Below, one piece after another: positions 36,701 to 43,989 of a stretch of 64,000 bases of DNA. The stretch is from Dehalococcoidia bacterium (GTDB lineage Bacteria > Chloroflexota > Dehalococcoidia > Lucifugimonadales > Lucifugimonadaceae), in the NCBI GenBank assembly GCA_022819585.1, contig JAJEGY010000036.1, positions 1 to 64,000 on the forward strand, read 5' to 3'. A program made the translations under genes and the position numbers. Positions within the stretch are counted from its first letter, which is position 1. Each line of letters starts with the position of its first letter. The notes below the pieces were generated by a model. That model made no database searches, was not told the origin of the DNA, and was given only the letters and a program-made list of their open reading frames with translations.

Positions 36701-37371
36701 CTCTGGCTGACGTCTCTATGGATGTGCCCACAGGCCAGACGGTTGCCATCGTCGGACGATCTGGCGCCGGCAAAACGACTGTCGCTTACCTGATGATGCG
36801 CTTCTGGGACCCGGATCAAGGCGAAATCGAACTCGAAGGAAACCTCCTCGATCAGTTCAAACTCGACGATCTCCGAGGTCGAATGGCCCTAGTCGCCCAA
36901 GATACATACCTCTTCAACGACTCCATCCGAGAAAACATCCGCCTAGGACGCCAAGACGCCACTGACGATGAAGTTGAAGAAGCCGCTAAACAAGCTAACG
37001 CCGCCGACTTCATCGAATCATTCCCCGACGCATATAACACCCTCGTCGGCGAACGGGGCATGCAACTCTCCGGTGGACAACGACAACGAATCGCCATAGC
37101 CCGCGCAATCCTCAAAAACGCACCTGTCCTCATCCTCGACGAAGCAACATCCCACCTCGACGCCATCAGCGAAGCAACCGTCAGGGAAGCCCTCAACCGT
37201 CTAATGATCGGCAGAACCACCGTAGTCATCGCCCATCGCCTGTCTACAATCCGCGACGCCGACAAAATCATCGTCTTGGACGAAGGGCAGGTCGTTGAGC
37301 GAGGTACCCACCGACAACTCCTTAGTCAACGCGGTCTCTACGCCCAGCTAGTCTCCGCTCAAATGGCATGA
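33772..37371 (+). CDS. Two-unit fused ABC exporter (CydDC/MsbA-like)
   Basis: A 1,199-residue fusion of two half-transporters, each with six membrane segments and an ATPase. Unit 1: Walker A GASGAGKST (about residue 374), signature LSGGQRQRLAIARAL, Walker B LLLDEALSSVD. Unit 2: Walker A GRSGAGKTT (about 995), signature LSGGQRQRIAIARAI, Walker B LILDEATSHLD. Both sites look competent. The linker between the units (about 605-620) is histidine-rich (GHHHGPSTSHAHHHEE). The fold fits export of a hydrophobic or thiol compound; the ATPases resemble CydC/CydD, but no cytochrome bd genes are nearby. Coding strand unusually C-rich compared with the PKS. Confidence 0.85.
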   Translation: MYFDPRLFELTRGIRLRIVFAAILGLVAVGAGVSRLAVSGVIIYQVLAGEASFSALALPLLTIAALIVIRSTFQYWQNAVSHHTANIVKIRLRRDAYEHLIELGPGYADRNRTGDVVLSLVEGIERLETFFGQYLSQIIVSAIAPIVIFAYMVTLDIYIAFIFLAFAIFTLLVPSVFHRWNRNSSFRRRRSYGQLGSDFLDSVQGLATLKAFGQSKARGQALATRIHDLYRTTMGVVAANQATSGASIFFMATGAAIALAVGAIRVSNGDMELRPLLIVLMLGVEVFRPMRELTNLYHQGMATMAAAQSVFDIIDEPVAVRDPESVPDELTLKIDPEIRFEDVTFGYDGGHREALQDVSFKLQSGETLGVVGASGAGKSTLVWLMYRFYDPQSGSIKLGNHDLRDLPLSAIRQNISVVTQDTYLFHGTVADNMCFGKPDATQEQLEDAARAANAHEFISRLPQAYNTVVGEHAVRLSGGQRQRLAIARALLKDAPILLLDEALSSVDAENETLIQEALDRLMENRTTLVIAHRLSSVINADRILVLEDSRAVEIGSHAELMAADGAYASLMRQQTEMSETILTDDADTTASQSAAPPLPELPTTGHHHGPSTSHAHHHEEINIRSWAVWVRLFGLVRPVKWQFLITVALGMLNHGSVILLGAATALLVGAVVRDESLTNLVILVCTLAPLSALFFYLESWQAHDMAFRLLAKMRIDLYEKLEPLAPAYMVRRRSGDFVSVVAGDVETVEYFFGHAITPMIVAVLIPGGLLIALLFIAWPIAAVLAPFLAAVAISPFFANTRIERLGDEIRGRMGDIHAFMVDSIQGMREIVAFGRSKARNEELTQQGWAYAGHLVRFQKSQAFQIGFMEAMMGLGGLAVLATGVWLVLDGQLERTQLPLVSVLALASFSPITELARTMKQLMETLAASRRILAIHDEPIPVRDGPGIAETEQEAALGLPSIEFGNVAFTYAEGDPQALADVSMDVPTGQTVAIVGRSGAGKTTVAYLMMRFWDPDQGEIELEGNLLDQFKLDDLRGRMALVAQDTYLFNDSIRENIRLGRQDATDDEVEEAAKQANAADFIESFPDAYNTLVGERGMQLSGGQRQRIAIARAILKNAPVLILDEATSHLDAISEATVREALNRLMIGRTTVVIAHRLSTIRDADKIIVLDEGQVVERGTHRQLLSQRGLYAQLVSAQMA

Positions 37372-37410
37372 ACAATGCGTCGCCCCAACCGGTTTTTGGT
37401 TGATGGCTAA

Positions 37411-37462
37411 CTAGGAGATGTCTTTGAGCGAAGCGAATGCGTCTCTTCGCACTGTCTCCTAG
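37411..37462. terminator. Two-level stem-loop between convergent genes
   Basis: CTAGGAGA (37411-37418) pairs with TCTCCTAG (37455-37462), and inside it GCGAAG (37428-37433) pairs with CTTCGC (37445-37450). It lies between the ABC exporter and a minus-strand operon, where a two-way terminator is expected. No long T-tract, so the role is tentative. Confidence 0.45.
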
Positions 37463-37503
37463 AAGTCCCTGCTATTGCCAAGACAAACAACCACTACAAG
37501 TGG

Positions 37504-37704
37504 TCATTCAACACCGCTATGCTTACCGATTAACTCCACTACACGGACGTCGACTTCGCCTTCAAAATCCCGCCCGGCATCCGACAGCGCGATTCCAAGG
37601 TGCGCATCCCGAAGCAGCTGGTCGTAGTCAGCGCTCCCACTGTAACGTTTTTCAAGCTCGCCGAACAACGCGTCGAGCGCAGGTTTCTCAAGCATCTCGT
37701 CCAA
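37504..37704 (-). CDS. Small protein downstream of the reductive-dehalogenase-like gene
   Basis: A 66-residue protein (MLEKPALDALFGELEKRYSG, then DYDQLLRDAHLGIALSDAGR). The TTG start lies two bases after the upstream stop; ATG 37695 is an alternative. Such tight spacing implies translational coupling with the Fe-S protein. No membrane segment, so it is not an RdhB-type anchor. Function unknown. Confidence 0.5.
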   Translation of the reverse strand: MDEMLEKPALDALFGELEKRYSGSADYDQLLRDAHLGIALSDAGRDFEGEVDVRVVELIGKHSGVE

Positions 37705-37706
37705 AG

Positions 37707-38954
37707 CTACTCGTCGGTGCGAGAGACACCCTCCTTAACGATGCGATTAAGTTCTTTGGCGAACTCCACAGCATCTTCAGACTTCGGGCCGCCGTTCTTC
37801 TCAACAGCATCCTTGAACTGCTCGAACAGCCACTCTTCCTTAGTCCCATGCGGGAACTCGAACATCTCACGATCAAAGTGGGGTAACTCGCCAGGCCCGA
37901 AATACCCCTTCTCTCGCAACTCGTATCCTTCCAGATTCGGCGTCCCCTTACCGAGAATCTCACCCGTCTCGACGTAATGCTCCATCACCGGCTTCATCCC
38001 ATATCGCTGTATAGGGCACACCTTCATGCAGACCGCGCAACCCTCATACGTGACCATCACTGGCCGACACCGGTCATACACAAGCTTGTTCTTCTGGACG
38101 CCCCGATACCAGACCTTCTCCCGCAACAGCGCCCGCGCCGGACACCTCACCACACAAACCTGACACTGCTCACAGAACTTGTTGATGCCGTAATCCACGG
38201 GCTCGTCATACTCCACTGGAGCATCCGTCGTGATCAACATCAAGCGCGCTCGTGACCCGAAATGCGGCGACAAAAGCTGTCCATTAGCCCCGAGCTGCCC
38301 AAGCCCGGCATTCACGAACAACGGAATAAACACCCCGCTGTTGTCGTTCGGACTGTGAACCTGCGCATAGTAGCCGAGCGACCTGATGTACTCCGCAAGA
38401 CGTAGCGCCAGCTCACCCGCAATCTCGTAAGTGCCGAAATGCGCGAACTCTGCCTCCAAACTCGGTATCGTCTGCGTCTGGTAATAGTCCTGCTCAAGCG
38501 CCAGACAGATTGCGTGAGTGAACTTCGCCCAACGCTTCTTGCTCTGATACGTGTAACGCCGATCGTACGGGGTAAAACCGACTTCCCCAAAACCAAGCTC
38601 GCGCGCCTTCGTACGGATATCTCCGGTGGGGTCACGGTCAGGATCGATTTCACCAGTCGGCGCGATCTCACCGGTAATCGCCGCCGCTTCAATCAACGGC
38701 TCGCTAACCTCGTCGTGCTTCTTGCGGTAGTCGTAGACCTCTTTGATGTAGACCGACCAACCCCACTCCCGGTCCGCTGATTTCTCAACCGTCTGCGATT
38801 CGACCGGATATTCCCGGCTGTAATAAGTCACATCTCCGTCGATGGTAGGAGAACCTGGGACGGTGACGAGATCCTCAGCAATTGGGATATTCGCATCGGG
38901 ATCACCGAGTTTTCGACCTGGACGCTTGACGACGTGATGTACAGGCTTGCTCAT
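37707..38954 (-). CDS. Cytoplasmic reductive-dehalogenase-like Fe-S protein
   Basis: About 415 residues. Two ferredoxin-type clusters near the C-terminus are clear: CEQCQVCVVRCPARAL and, after another Cys (YDRCRP), CAVCMKVCPI. The upstream region (LGFGEVGFTPYDRRYTYQSK; FVNAGLGQLGANGQLLSPHF) matches the corrinoid-binding reductive dehalogenase/epoxyqueuosine reductase (QueG) superfamily. No Tat signal, so it is probably cytoplasmic. ATG 38954 with an AAGG site is preferred to GTG 38981. Possible roles are reductive cleavage of halogenated or other substrates; QueG itself is shorter and differs at the N-terminus. Confidence 0.8.
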   Translation of the reverse strand: MSKPVHHVVKRPGRKLGDPDANIPIAEDLVTVPGSPTIDGDVTYYSREYPVESQTVEKSADREWGWSVYIKEVYDYRKKHDEVSEPLIEAAAITGEIAPTGEIDPDRDPTGDIRTKARELGFGEVGFTPYDRRYTYQSKKRWAKFTHAICLALEQDYYQTQTIPSLEAEFAHFGTYEIAGELALRLAEYIRSLGYYAQVHSPNDNSGVFIPLFVNAGLGQLGANGQLLSPHFGSRARLMLITTDAPVEYDEPVDYGINKFCEQCQVCVVRCPARALLREKVWYRGVQKNKLVYDRCRPVMVTYEGCAVCMKVCPIQRYGMKPVMEHYVETGEILGKGTPNLEGYELREKGYFGPGELPHFDREMFEFPHGTKEEWLFEQFKDAVEKNGGPKSEDAVEFAKELNRIVKEGVSRTDE

Positions 38955-39195
38955 GATAGTTGCCTTCGTGTTTGGACTCACTTAGTGGCGGATTATATCG
39001 CTTTATGTCGGTACAGGACGAATGATTCGACGCAGATCATCCACCTAACTCCTCGATATGATCCGAATTCGTAAAATCCGCCGTCACATCAGCATTTGCA
39101 GACCAAAGACATGACGCTTTGATATCGAGTATCATTCGGATTCGTTGTTAGTCGGAGTATCGGCACGAGAGAAAAGCGATTCCACGGGGGGCGCA

Positions 39196-39846
39196 ATGCT
39201 GAGATTTGCTGAGGAGGTCACTCTTCTTCTTTTGAACGATGACGATGGCCGGTTTGCCCGTATCTCGGACAGTTCCTTCAACTACGCATTGGCTGGTGGC
39301 GTCTTGATGGATCTGGCATTGGCCGACCGTATCGACACCGATCTCGAAAACCTGATCCTGATCGATTCGACACCGACTGGCGACAGCCTGTTAGACGAAA
39401 CCCTCGCAGAGATCGCAGCAGACGAAGGACACGACGCTCGTTACTGGGTCGAACGCACTGCGCTGCGTGGACCGCAACTGCGCGAAGATGTGCTCAGCCG
39501 ATTGGTCGAAAAAGGAATCTTGGAGCAGGTTGATGACCGATTCATGTGGGTCTTCAAATCCCGCCGATATCCCACAATCGATGGCGAAGCTCAACGCGAA
39601 GTCAAGCTTCGCATAATGGGGGTCCTTTTCAGCGACGAAATACCCGACCCAAGAGATATCGTCATCATCAACCTGGCCGATGCTTGTGGAATCTTCAGAA
39701 GCATTTTGAGCTCCGAAGAGGTGGAGCGCGTAACCCCCAGAATCGAGCAAGTCAAGCGCCTTGACCTTATTGGACAGGCTATGACACAGGCCATCCAAGA
39801 CATCGAGATGATCATCGCGTCATCGCTCCAGCCCCACATGTATTGA
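39196..39846 (+). CDS. GPP34 (Golgi phosphoprotein 3) family protein
   Basis: About 216 residues. LRFAEEVTLLLLNDDDGRFA at the N-terminus, NYALAGGVLMDLALADRID and LREDVLSRLVEKGILEQVDD are the conserved blocks of the GPP34 fold. In eukaryotes this family binds phosphoinositides at the Golgi; the bacterial role is unknown but a membrane-peripheral function is likely. ATG 39196 sits behind a GGGGGG stretch and matches the family N-terminus, so it is preferred to a TTG at 39145. The three following membrane-protein genes may be co-transcribed. Confidence 0.8.
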   Translation: MLRFAEEVTLLLLNDDDGRFARISDSSFNYALAGGVLMDLALADRIDTDLENLILIDSTPTGDSLLDETLAEIAADEGHDARYWVERTALRGPQLREDVLSRLVEKGILEQVDDRFMWVFKSRRYPTIDGEAQREVKLRIMGVLFSDEIPDPRDIVIINLADACGIFRSILSSEEVERVTPRIEQVKRLDLIGQAMTQAIQDIEMIIASSLQPHMY

Positions 39847-39925
39847 TCTACAGCGTACGGGACACTGTCGCGAAATTCGTGGCAGTCAACCTAGGTGACC
39901 GAATTGTCGGAAAGGAGGTAGAGAG

Positions 39926-40351
39926 GTGGTCACAATCAAGAGGTTGTTCGGTTATATCCACATCGTGCTGGGCTCCCTCGTCGCGGTCCAGTTCCTAGCA
40001 AGTGAGATCTATGCAGACGATGCGGTCGGGTCCGTATGGGACATACTGAACTACCTCATGGCGGTCGGTGTGATCGCCGCACTGGTGTTCAGCTATCTGA
40101 GATCACGAGAGGCAGACCGGTCAGACTTGGCTGAATGGATCGGCGCAACAACGATGTTGATCGCCGCCGCCGCATTATTCCTCCTCTACTTCGAGCAGTG
40201 GTTCGCATGGACGGTCTTCAAAGATGCGGACGACGAACTAGGCGATCATCGTTCAATGGTCTGGATCATCATCGACGTCGGTTTCCCAATCGTCAACTGG
40301 ATCGTCGGCAGTTATCTCTTGCGGTGCAGCGGATCAAGTTCAGGCGATTAA
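39926..40351 (+). CDS. Small four-helix membrane protein, paralogue 1 of 3
   Basis: A 141-residue protein with four predicted membrane segments (HIVLGSLVAVQFLAS; YLMAVGVIAALVFSYL; MLIAAAALFLLYF; WIIIDVGFPIVNWIVGSYLL). GGAGGTAGAGAG precedes the GTG/TTG-type start. The N-terminal pattern K-R/K-x-FGYIHI and the C-terminal GxYLLR motif recur in the next gene. No known family. First of a tandem triplet. Confidence 0.65.
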   Translation: MVTIKRLFGYIHIVLGSLVAVQFLASEIYADDAVGSVWDILNYLMAVGVIAALVFSYLRSREADRSDLAEWIGATTMLIAAAALFLLYFEQWFAWTVFKDADDELGDHRSMVWIIIDVGFPIVNWIVGSYLLRCSGSSSGD

Positions 40352-40369
40352 CGGAGAAAACAGCGATTT

Positions 40370-40786
40370 ATGGATAGCATCAGGAAGATATTCGGTTACA
40401 TCCACATCGCGTTGGCGTTGCTAGTGGCGTTGCAGTTCTTGGTGTCTCCGATGTACGGGGGTGATGTGAATGGAACGATCTGGGATATGGTCAGCATCTT
40501 GATGGCTGTTGGATGCATTCCTGCATTGATCTTCGCAGTGATCCGCGTGCGAGAAACCGAGGATCGGTCTGATTGGGGTGCAAAGGCGATGCTGATAGCC
40601 ACTTTGGTATTGTTCCTGCTCTTTTTCCGGTTGTTCTTCAGTTCTCAGGTATTCGACTCGGCAGAAAAACCGCCGTATGAGTTCCGACTGCTGATGTGGT
40701 ACGGGATCGACGTGTTGTTCGTGGTGGTGAGTCTCTTTGTGGGACGCTACCTGTTGCGCAGTGGAACAGGCCAAAGGAGGGCTTAA
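40370..40786 (+). CDS. Small four-helix membrane protein, paralogue 2 of 3
   Basis: 138 residues, same layout as its neighbour: MDSIRKIFGYIHIALALLVA, ILMAVGCIPALIFAVIRVRE, MLIATLVLFLLFFRLFF and a final segment ending GRYLLRSG. It starts 18 bp after the previous stop and ends 3 bp before the next start, so the three genes form an operon. By eye roughly a third to a half of residues match paralogue 1. Function unknown. Confidence 0.65.
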   Translation: MDSIRKIFGYIHIALALLVALQFLVSPMYGGDVNGTIWDMVSILMAVGCIPALIFAVIRVRETEDRSDWGAKAMLIATLVLFLLFFRLFFSSQVFDSAEKPPYEFRLLMWYGIDVLFVVVSLFVGRYLLRSGTGQRRA

Positions 40787-40789
40787 AAG

Positions 40790-41209
40790 ATGGATGGAAT
40801 TAAGCGGATAATCGGAGCGTTGTTGATTCTGGTTTCGATTGTGATCGCCGTGCAGTTCATTGCATGGAGGTTGTACGACTCCGGAGCGGTTTGGGGTGTT
40901 GTGAACTACGTCTCGCTAGTAGCGATCGCGCTGGCTTTCTACTTCAACTTGGAGCGGAAACGGAATAGCGACGCTAGTAGGGATGATGGGGTAACGCGAG
41001 AGTACCTGGAATCGAACGTGCTTTACTTCGCGACGATGGTGCTAGCTGCGTTGTTCCTGTTCAACTGGCTGAATGTGCTGGTCAATGGCGCGAAAGACGT
41101 TGGGGTAGAGGTGATGCACGATGTGGTGTGGGTAGTGGTGGATGTGATGTTGATCGTCGTCATGGGTGCAACTGGGGGGTATCTATTGAAGGCCGATTCG
41201 TCAGACTGA
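40790..41209 (+). CDS. Small four-helix membrane protein, paralogue 3 of 3
   Basis: 139 residues, the most diverged copy: MDGIKRIIGALLILVSIVIA, VNYVSLVAIALAFYF, YFATMVLAALFLFNWLNVL and a last segment ending GGYLLKADSSD. Same length and helix spacing as the other two. Its coding strand is G/T-rich where paralogue 1 is C-rich, so the copies have not been homogenised recently. Function unknown. Confidence 0.6.
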   Translation: MDGIKRIIGALLILVSIVIAVQFIAWRLYDSGAVWGVVNYVSLVAIALAFYFNLERKRNSDASRDDGVTREYLESNVLYFATMVLAALFLFNWLNVLVNGAKDVGVEVMHDVVWVVVDVMLIVVMGATGGYLLKADSSD

Positions 41210-41228
41210 TGATCGAATACCGAATCAA

Positions 41229-41251
41229 GGGGTGATCTCTTCTTTCACCCC
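41229..41251 (+). terminator. Hairpin after the membrane-protein triplet
   Basis: GGGGTGA and TCACCCC form a 7-bp stem with a 9-base loop, 20 bp after the last stop of the triplet and before the convergent enolase gene. The T-tract is lacking, so it is a candidate only. Confidence 0.4.
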
Positions 41252-41287
41252 AACTTCGCACTGTCAGTGACCTGAACGATCAGGATT

Positions 41288-42463
41288 TCAATCTACTAAC
41301 CAAGGCGCCTCTTCTTTACTCGGCGGCACTATAAACCGCCCGGCCCCTTCGCGCCTCGGGAACGGATTTCGCCGTCGCCGTCCCGGCTCAGGCGGGTTAG
41401 CTTGGAGATCCGCTAACGCCTCTTCATCAATCGTGATGCCCAACCCAGGCTCATCCGAGAGGCGTATGAATCCATCCTCAATCGTATGGTTGAAGTTGGT
41501 GCATTGCTCTCGGCCGGGGTCTACCACTTCCATCATCATGTGGTTGGGCAGGGCGGCAGCAAGGTGTGCCGCATAGTTCGCCTGACAGTTCATCATGGTC
41601 ACTGGTAGTTCATATGCGTGGCAGAGGTTGGCCACTTGCTTGCATCCGGTGAAGCCGCTGTGGCTGCCGGCGATGTTTACGACGTCTACGGCTTGTTGCG
41701 AGACGAGACCGTAGAAGTCACCGATGTGGTTGAGGTTTTCGCCGGATGCTACGGCGGCAGAGATGTTGCGTGAGACTTGTCGGAGTCCGTCGAAATCCCA
41801 GCGACGCGCGGGCTCTTCGGCCCATGTGATGTCGAAATCTTCTTCGATTCTCTGGATGCGGATGATTGCTTCTTTTGCGGACCAGTATTCGTTGCTGTCG
41901 ATAAGCAGGCGGGGACGGTCGGCTGCGATGCTCAGGGCTTCCTGCATGATGCCGAGTCGTCTGAGGTCGGCCTTCATGTCGAGTCCGACTTTGAGTTTGC
42001 CGGAGTCGACGCCGCGTTCGGCCATGCGTCGGTAGAAGGCGAAGATTTCGTCGTCGTCGAGGCAGAGGTCGATGCCGCTGGCGTATGCCTTTGTGATGCC
42101 TTCGCGTGCGCCGAAGGTCTGCCAGAGTGGTTCGTCGCTGATCTTGGCTTTGAGGTCCCAGAGAGCGACATCGATGGCGTTGATTGCGGCGTTCATCTCG
42201 CCTTCGTTTCCACCTTTGAAGACGAAGTCGACCGTTCGTTGCCAAAGTCCTATGACGGATCTAGGATCTTCGCCCTCAATGAGATGGAATAGGCGACCGA
42301 CTGCAGGGTTGCCCATCGGGGCGACGCCAGTGACGCCCTCGTCGGTCTCGATCCAGAGAACGGAGCCGCCAGAGATGTCCTCTCCGACAACGCCGTTGGC
42401 GTCGCCGATAGGGCGGTCCATCTTCATCTCGTATTGTTCTACTCGGTATCCAGTGATTTTCAT
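41288..42463 (-). CDS. Enolase-superfamily enzyme (mandelate racemase/dehydratase type), copy 1
   Basis: 391 residues from ATG 42463 (family start MKITGYRVEQ; a longer frame to 42502 is possible). N-terminal capping domain, then the barrel with K-x-K in GKLKVGLD, metal ligands in LLIDSNEYW, WAEEPARRW and ASGENLN. These are the general features of the superfamily that abstracts a proton alpha to a carboxylate. The late barrel position usually holding the second base reads NCQANYAAHLA. A substrate, probably a sugar acid or similar carboxylate, cannot be assigned. The C-terminal extension is Arg/Pro-rich. It is related to the adjacent copy at 42521-43747. Confidence 0.85.
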   Translation of the reverse strand: MKITGYRVEQYEMKMDRPIGDANGVVGEDISGGSVLWIETDEGVTGVAPMGNPAVGRLFHLIEGEDPRSVIGLWQRTVDFVFKGGNEGEMNAAINAIDVALWDLKAKISDEPLWQTFGAREGITKAYASGIDLCLDDDEIFAFYRRMAERGVDSGKLKVGLDMKADLRRLGIMQEALSIAADRPRLLIDSNEYWSAKEAIIRIQRIEEDFDITWAEEPARRWDFDGLRQVSRNISAAVASGENLNHIGDFYGLVSQQAVDVVNIAGSHSGFTGCKQVANLCHAYELPVTMMNCQANYAAHLAAALPNHMMMEVVDPGREQCTNFNHTIEDGFIRLSDEPGLGITIDEEALADLQANPPEPGRRRRNPFPRREGAGRFIVPPSKEEAPWLVD

Positions 42464-42520
42464 TGTTGGGAAATCTCGTTTCAGGTTTGGATGGGTGCGC
42501 ACTGCATGCGGGAGGTGGGA

Positions 42521-43747
42521 TCAGTAGGCGTGTCGTCCTTCAGACTGTCCAGTGATACCGCGGATAGCTTCGGCCTTTTCCTCTTTGGTTGGCGGGACTT
42601 CGTAGAGTCCAGCGCCGGGGCGACGTCCGAATGGGCTTGGACCAGCACCTGGCGGTATTCTGTCGACTTTCGCCTTTTCTAGCTCTTCGTGGTTGATTTC
42701 GATGCCAAGGCCAGGTTTGTCACCGAGGATGGCTTGGCCGCTTTTGAAGGTGATGTCGTGGGAAACGACTTTGTTGTCGGGTTCGGCGTTTCCCACTTCG
42801 ATAGTGATGTAGTTAGGGATGACGGTTGCGAGGTGTGCGTGGTGATGTCCCGCGGAGCCTCCGAGGGTTACTGGTAGGTTGAATCCGTATGCGGCATCAG
42901 CGATTTGTAAGGCGCAGGTGATGCCCGTCATACCTGATCCGACTTGGATGATGTCTGCGGACCGGTTGTGGAAGTAAGGGAGGAAGTCACCAAGAGTGTC
43001 GAGGTTTTCGCCGGCGCAGACAGGGGTTCGGACGGCGTCGCAGATGCGTCGTAGTCCGAGGAAGTCCCAGCGTCTTGCAGGTTCCTCGATCCACATCAGA
43101 TCGTATTGTTCTTCCATCTCGCGAACTTTGCGAATGGCCTGTTTTGGTGACCAGTATTCGTTGGCATCGACCATGAGACCGGGCTCGTCGGTGTTGATGC
43201 TGAGAGCGTCTTTCATGAGGCCGATGCGGTTGAGGTCGAAATCTTGATCGAGACCGACCTTGAGCTTTCCATCTTTGAAACCGTATTTCTCGGCCATTCC
43301 GCGGTAGAAACCGAAGATCTCGTCATCGGAGAGCGGCATGTCAAGTCCGCTGGCGTATGCATTGATGGGCTGTTTGACACCGCCGAGAGTTTTCCAGAGG
43401 GGTTCGTCGTTGTATTTGGCTTTGAGGTCCCAGAGTGCGATGTCTAGGGCGGATATGGCGTCGTTTGCGATACCGTCGTGTCCGCCTTTGAAGTGCTTGT
43501 TGACCATGCGCTGCCACAGGCCGGTGACACGTCGCGGGTCTTGTCCGATAAGGACGCCTTCAACGAGTGAGTTGATGATACCGATTGCGGCTCCGCCGCC
43601 GGTTGTGATGCCAGTGAGCTCGGTGTCGGTGTGAAGCTCGATTAGGCATCCGCTGGCGATTGCGCGGCCCATGGGAGAGTTTGCGTCGCCCATGCGGCGA
43701 GGCATTGTGTGTTGGAAGAGCGTAGAGGATACGCCAGTGATCTTCAT
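42521..43747 (-). CDS. Enolase-superfamily enzyme (mandelate racemase/dehydratase type), copy 2
   Basis: 408 residues, ATG 43747 after an AAAGG site. Barrel motifs as in copy 1: DGKLKVGLDQDFD (K-x-K), LMVDANEYWSP, WIEEPARRWDF and CAGENLDTLGD. Here the late position reads GGSAGHHHAHLA, with histidines available as a second base, unlike copy 1. Copy 1 lies 57 bp downstream on the same strand, so both are probably one operon. The pair may act on related acids or on different stereoisomers of one. The window's third enolase-superfamily gene (48261) is more distant. Confidence 0.85.
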   Translation of the reverse strand: MKITGVSSTLFQHTMPRRMGDANSPMGRAIASGCLIELHTDTELTGITTGGGAAIGIINSLVEGVLIGQDPRRVTGLWQRMVNKHFKGGHDGIANDAISALDIALWDLKAKYNDEPLWKTLGGVKQPINAYASGLDMPLSDDEIFGFYRGMAEKYGFKDGKLKVGLDQDFDLNRIGLMKDALSINTDEPGLMVDANEYWSPKQAIRKVREMEEQYDLMWIEEPARRWDFLGLRRICDAVRTPVCAGENLDTLGDFLPYFHNRSADIIQVGSGMTGITCALQIADAAYGFNLPVTLGGSAGHHHAHLATVIPNYITIEVGNAEPDNKVVSHDITFKSGQAILGDKPGLGIEINHEELEKAKVDRIPPGAGPSPFGRRPGAGLYEVPPTKEEKAEAIRGITGQSEGRHAY

Positions 43748-43989
43748 CTCGACCTTTCGGGTTTGACTCTGGTCGTTTAGTGATGCTCAAGTTGGGAAAC
43801 AGTATTCCAACGGCGTCGTGTCAAGGCTTGATTCTTGCACATTTTGGGCAAGGTATGTCAACCGCAGGGTTAGTTGGTTCGTATCAACGTGTGGTTAACG
43901 GTTCAACAGAGCAGGGAAGTCGATTCCAGTAAAATCAGAACGTTGAGCAGTCGATACGTCGGCTCAAATCCGATTCGCCGCAAATAGGC

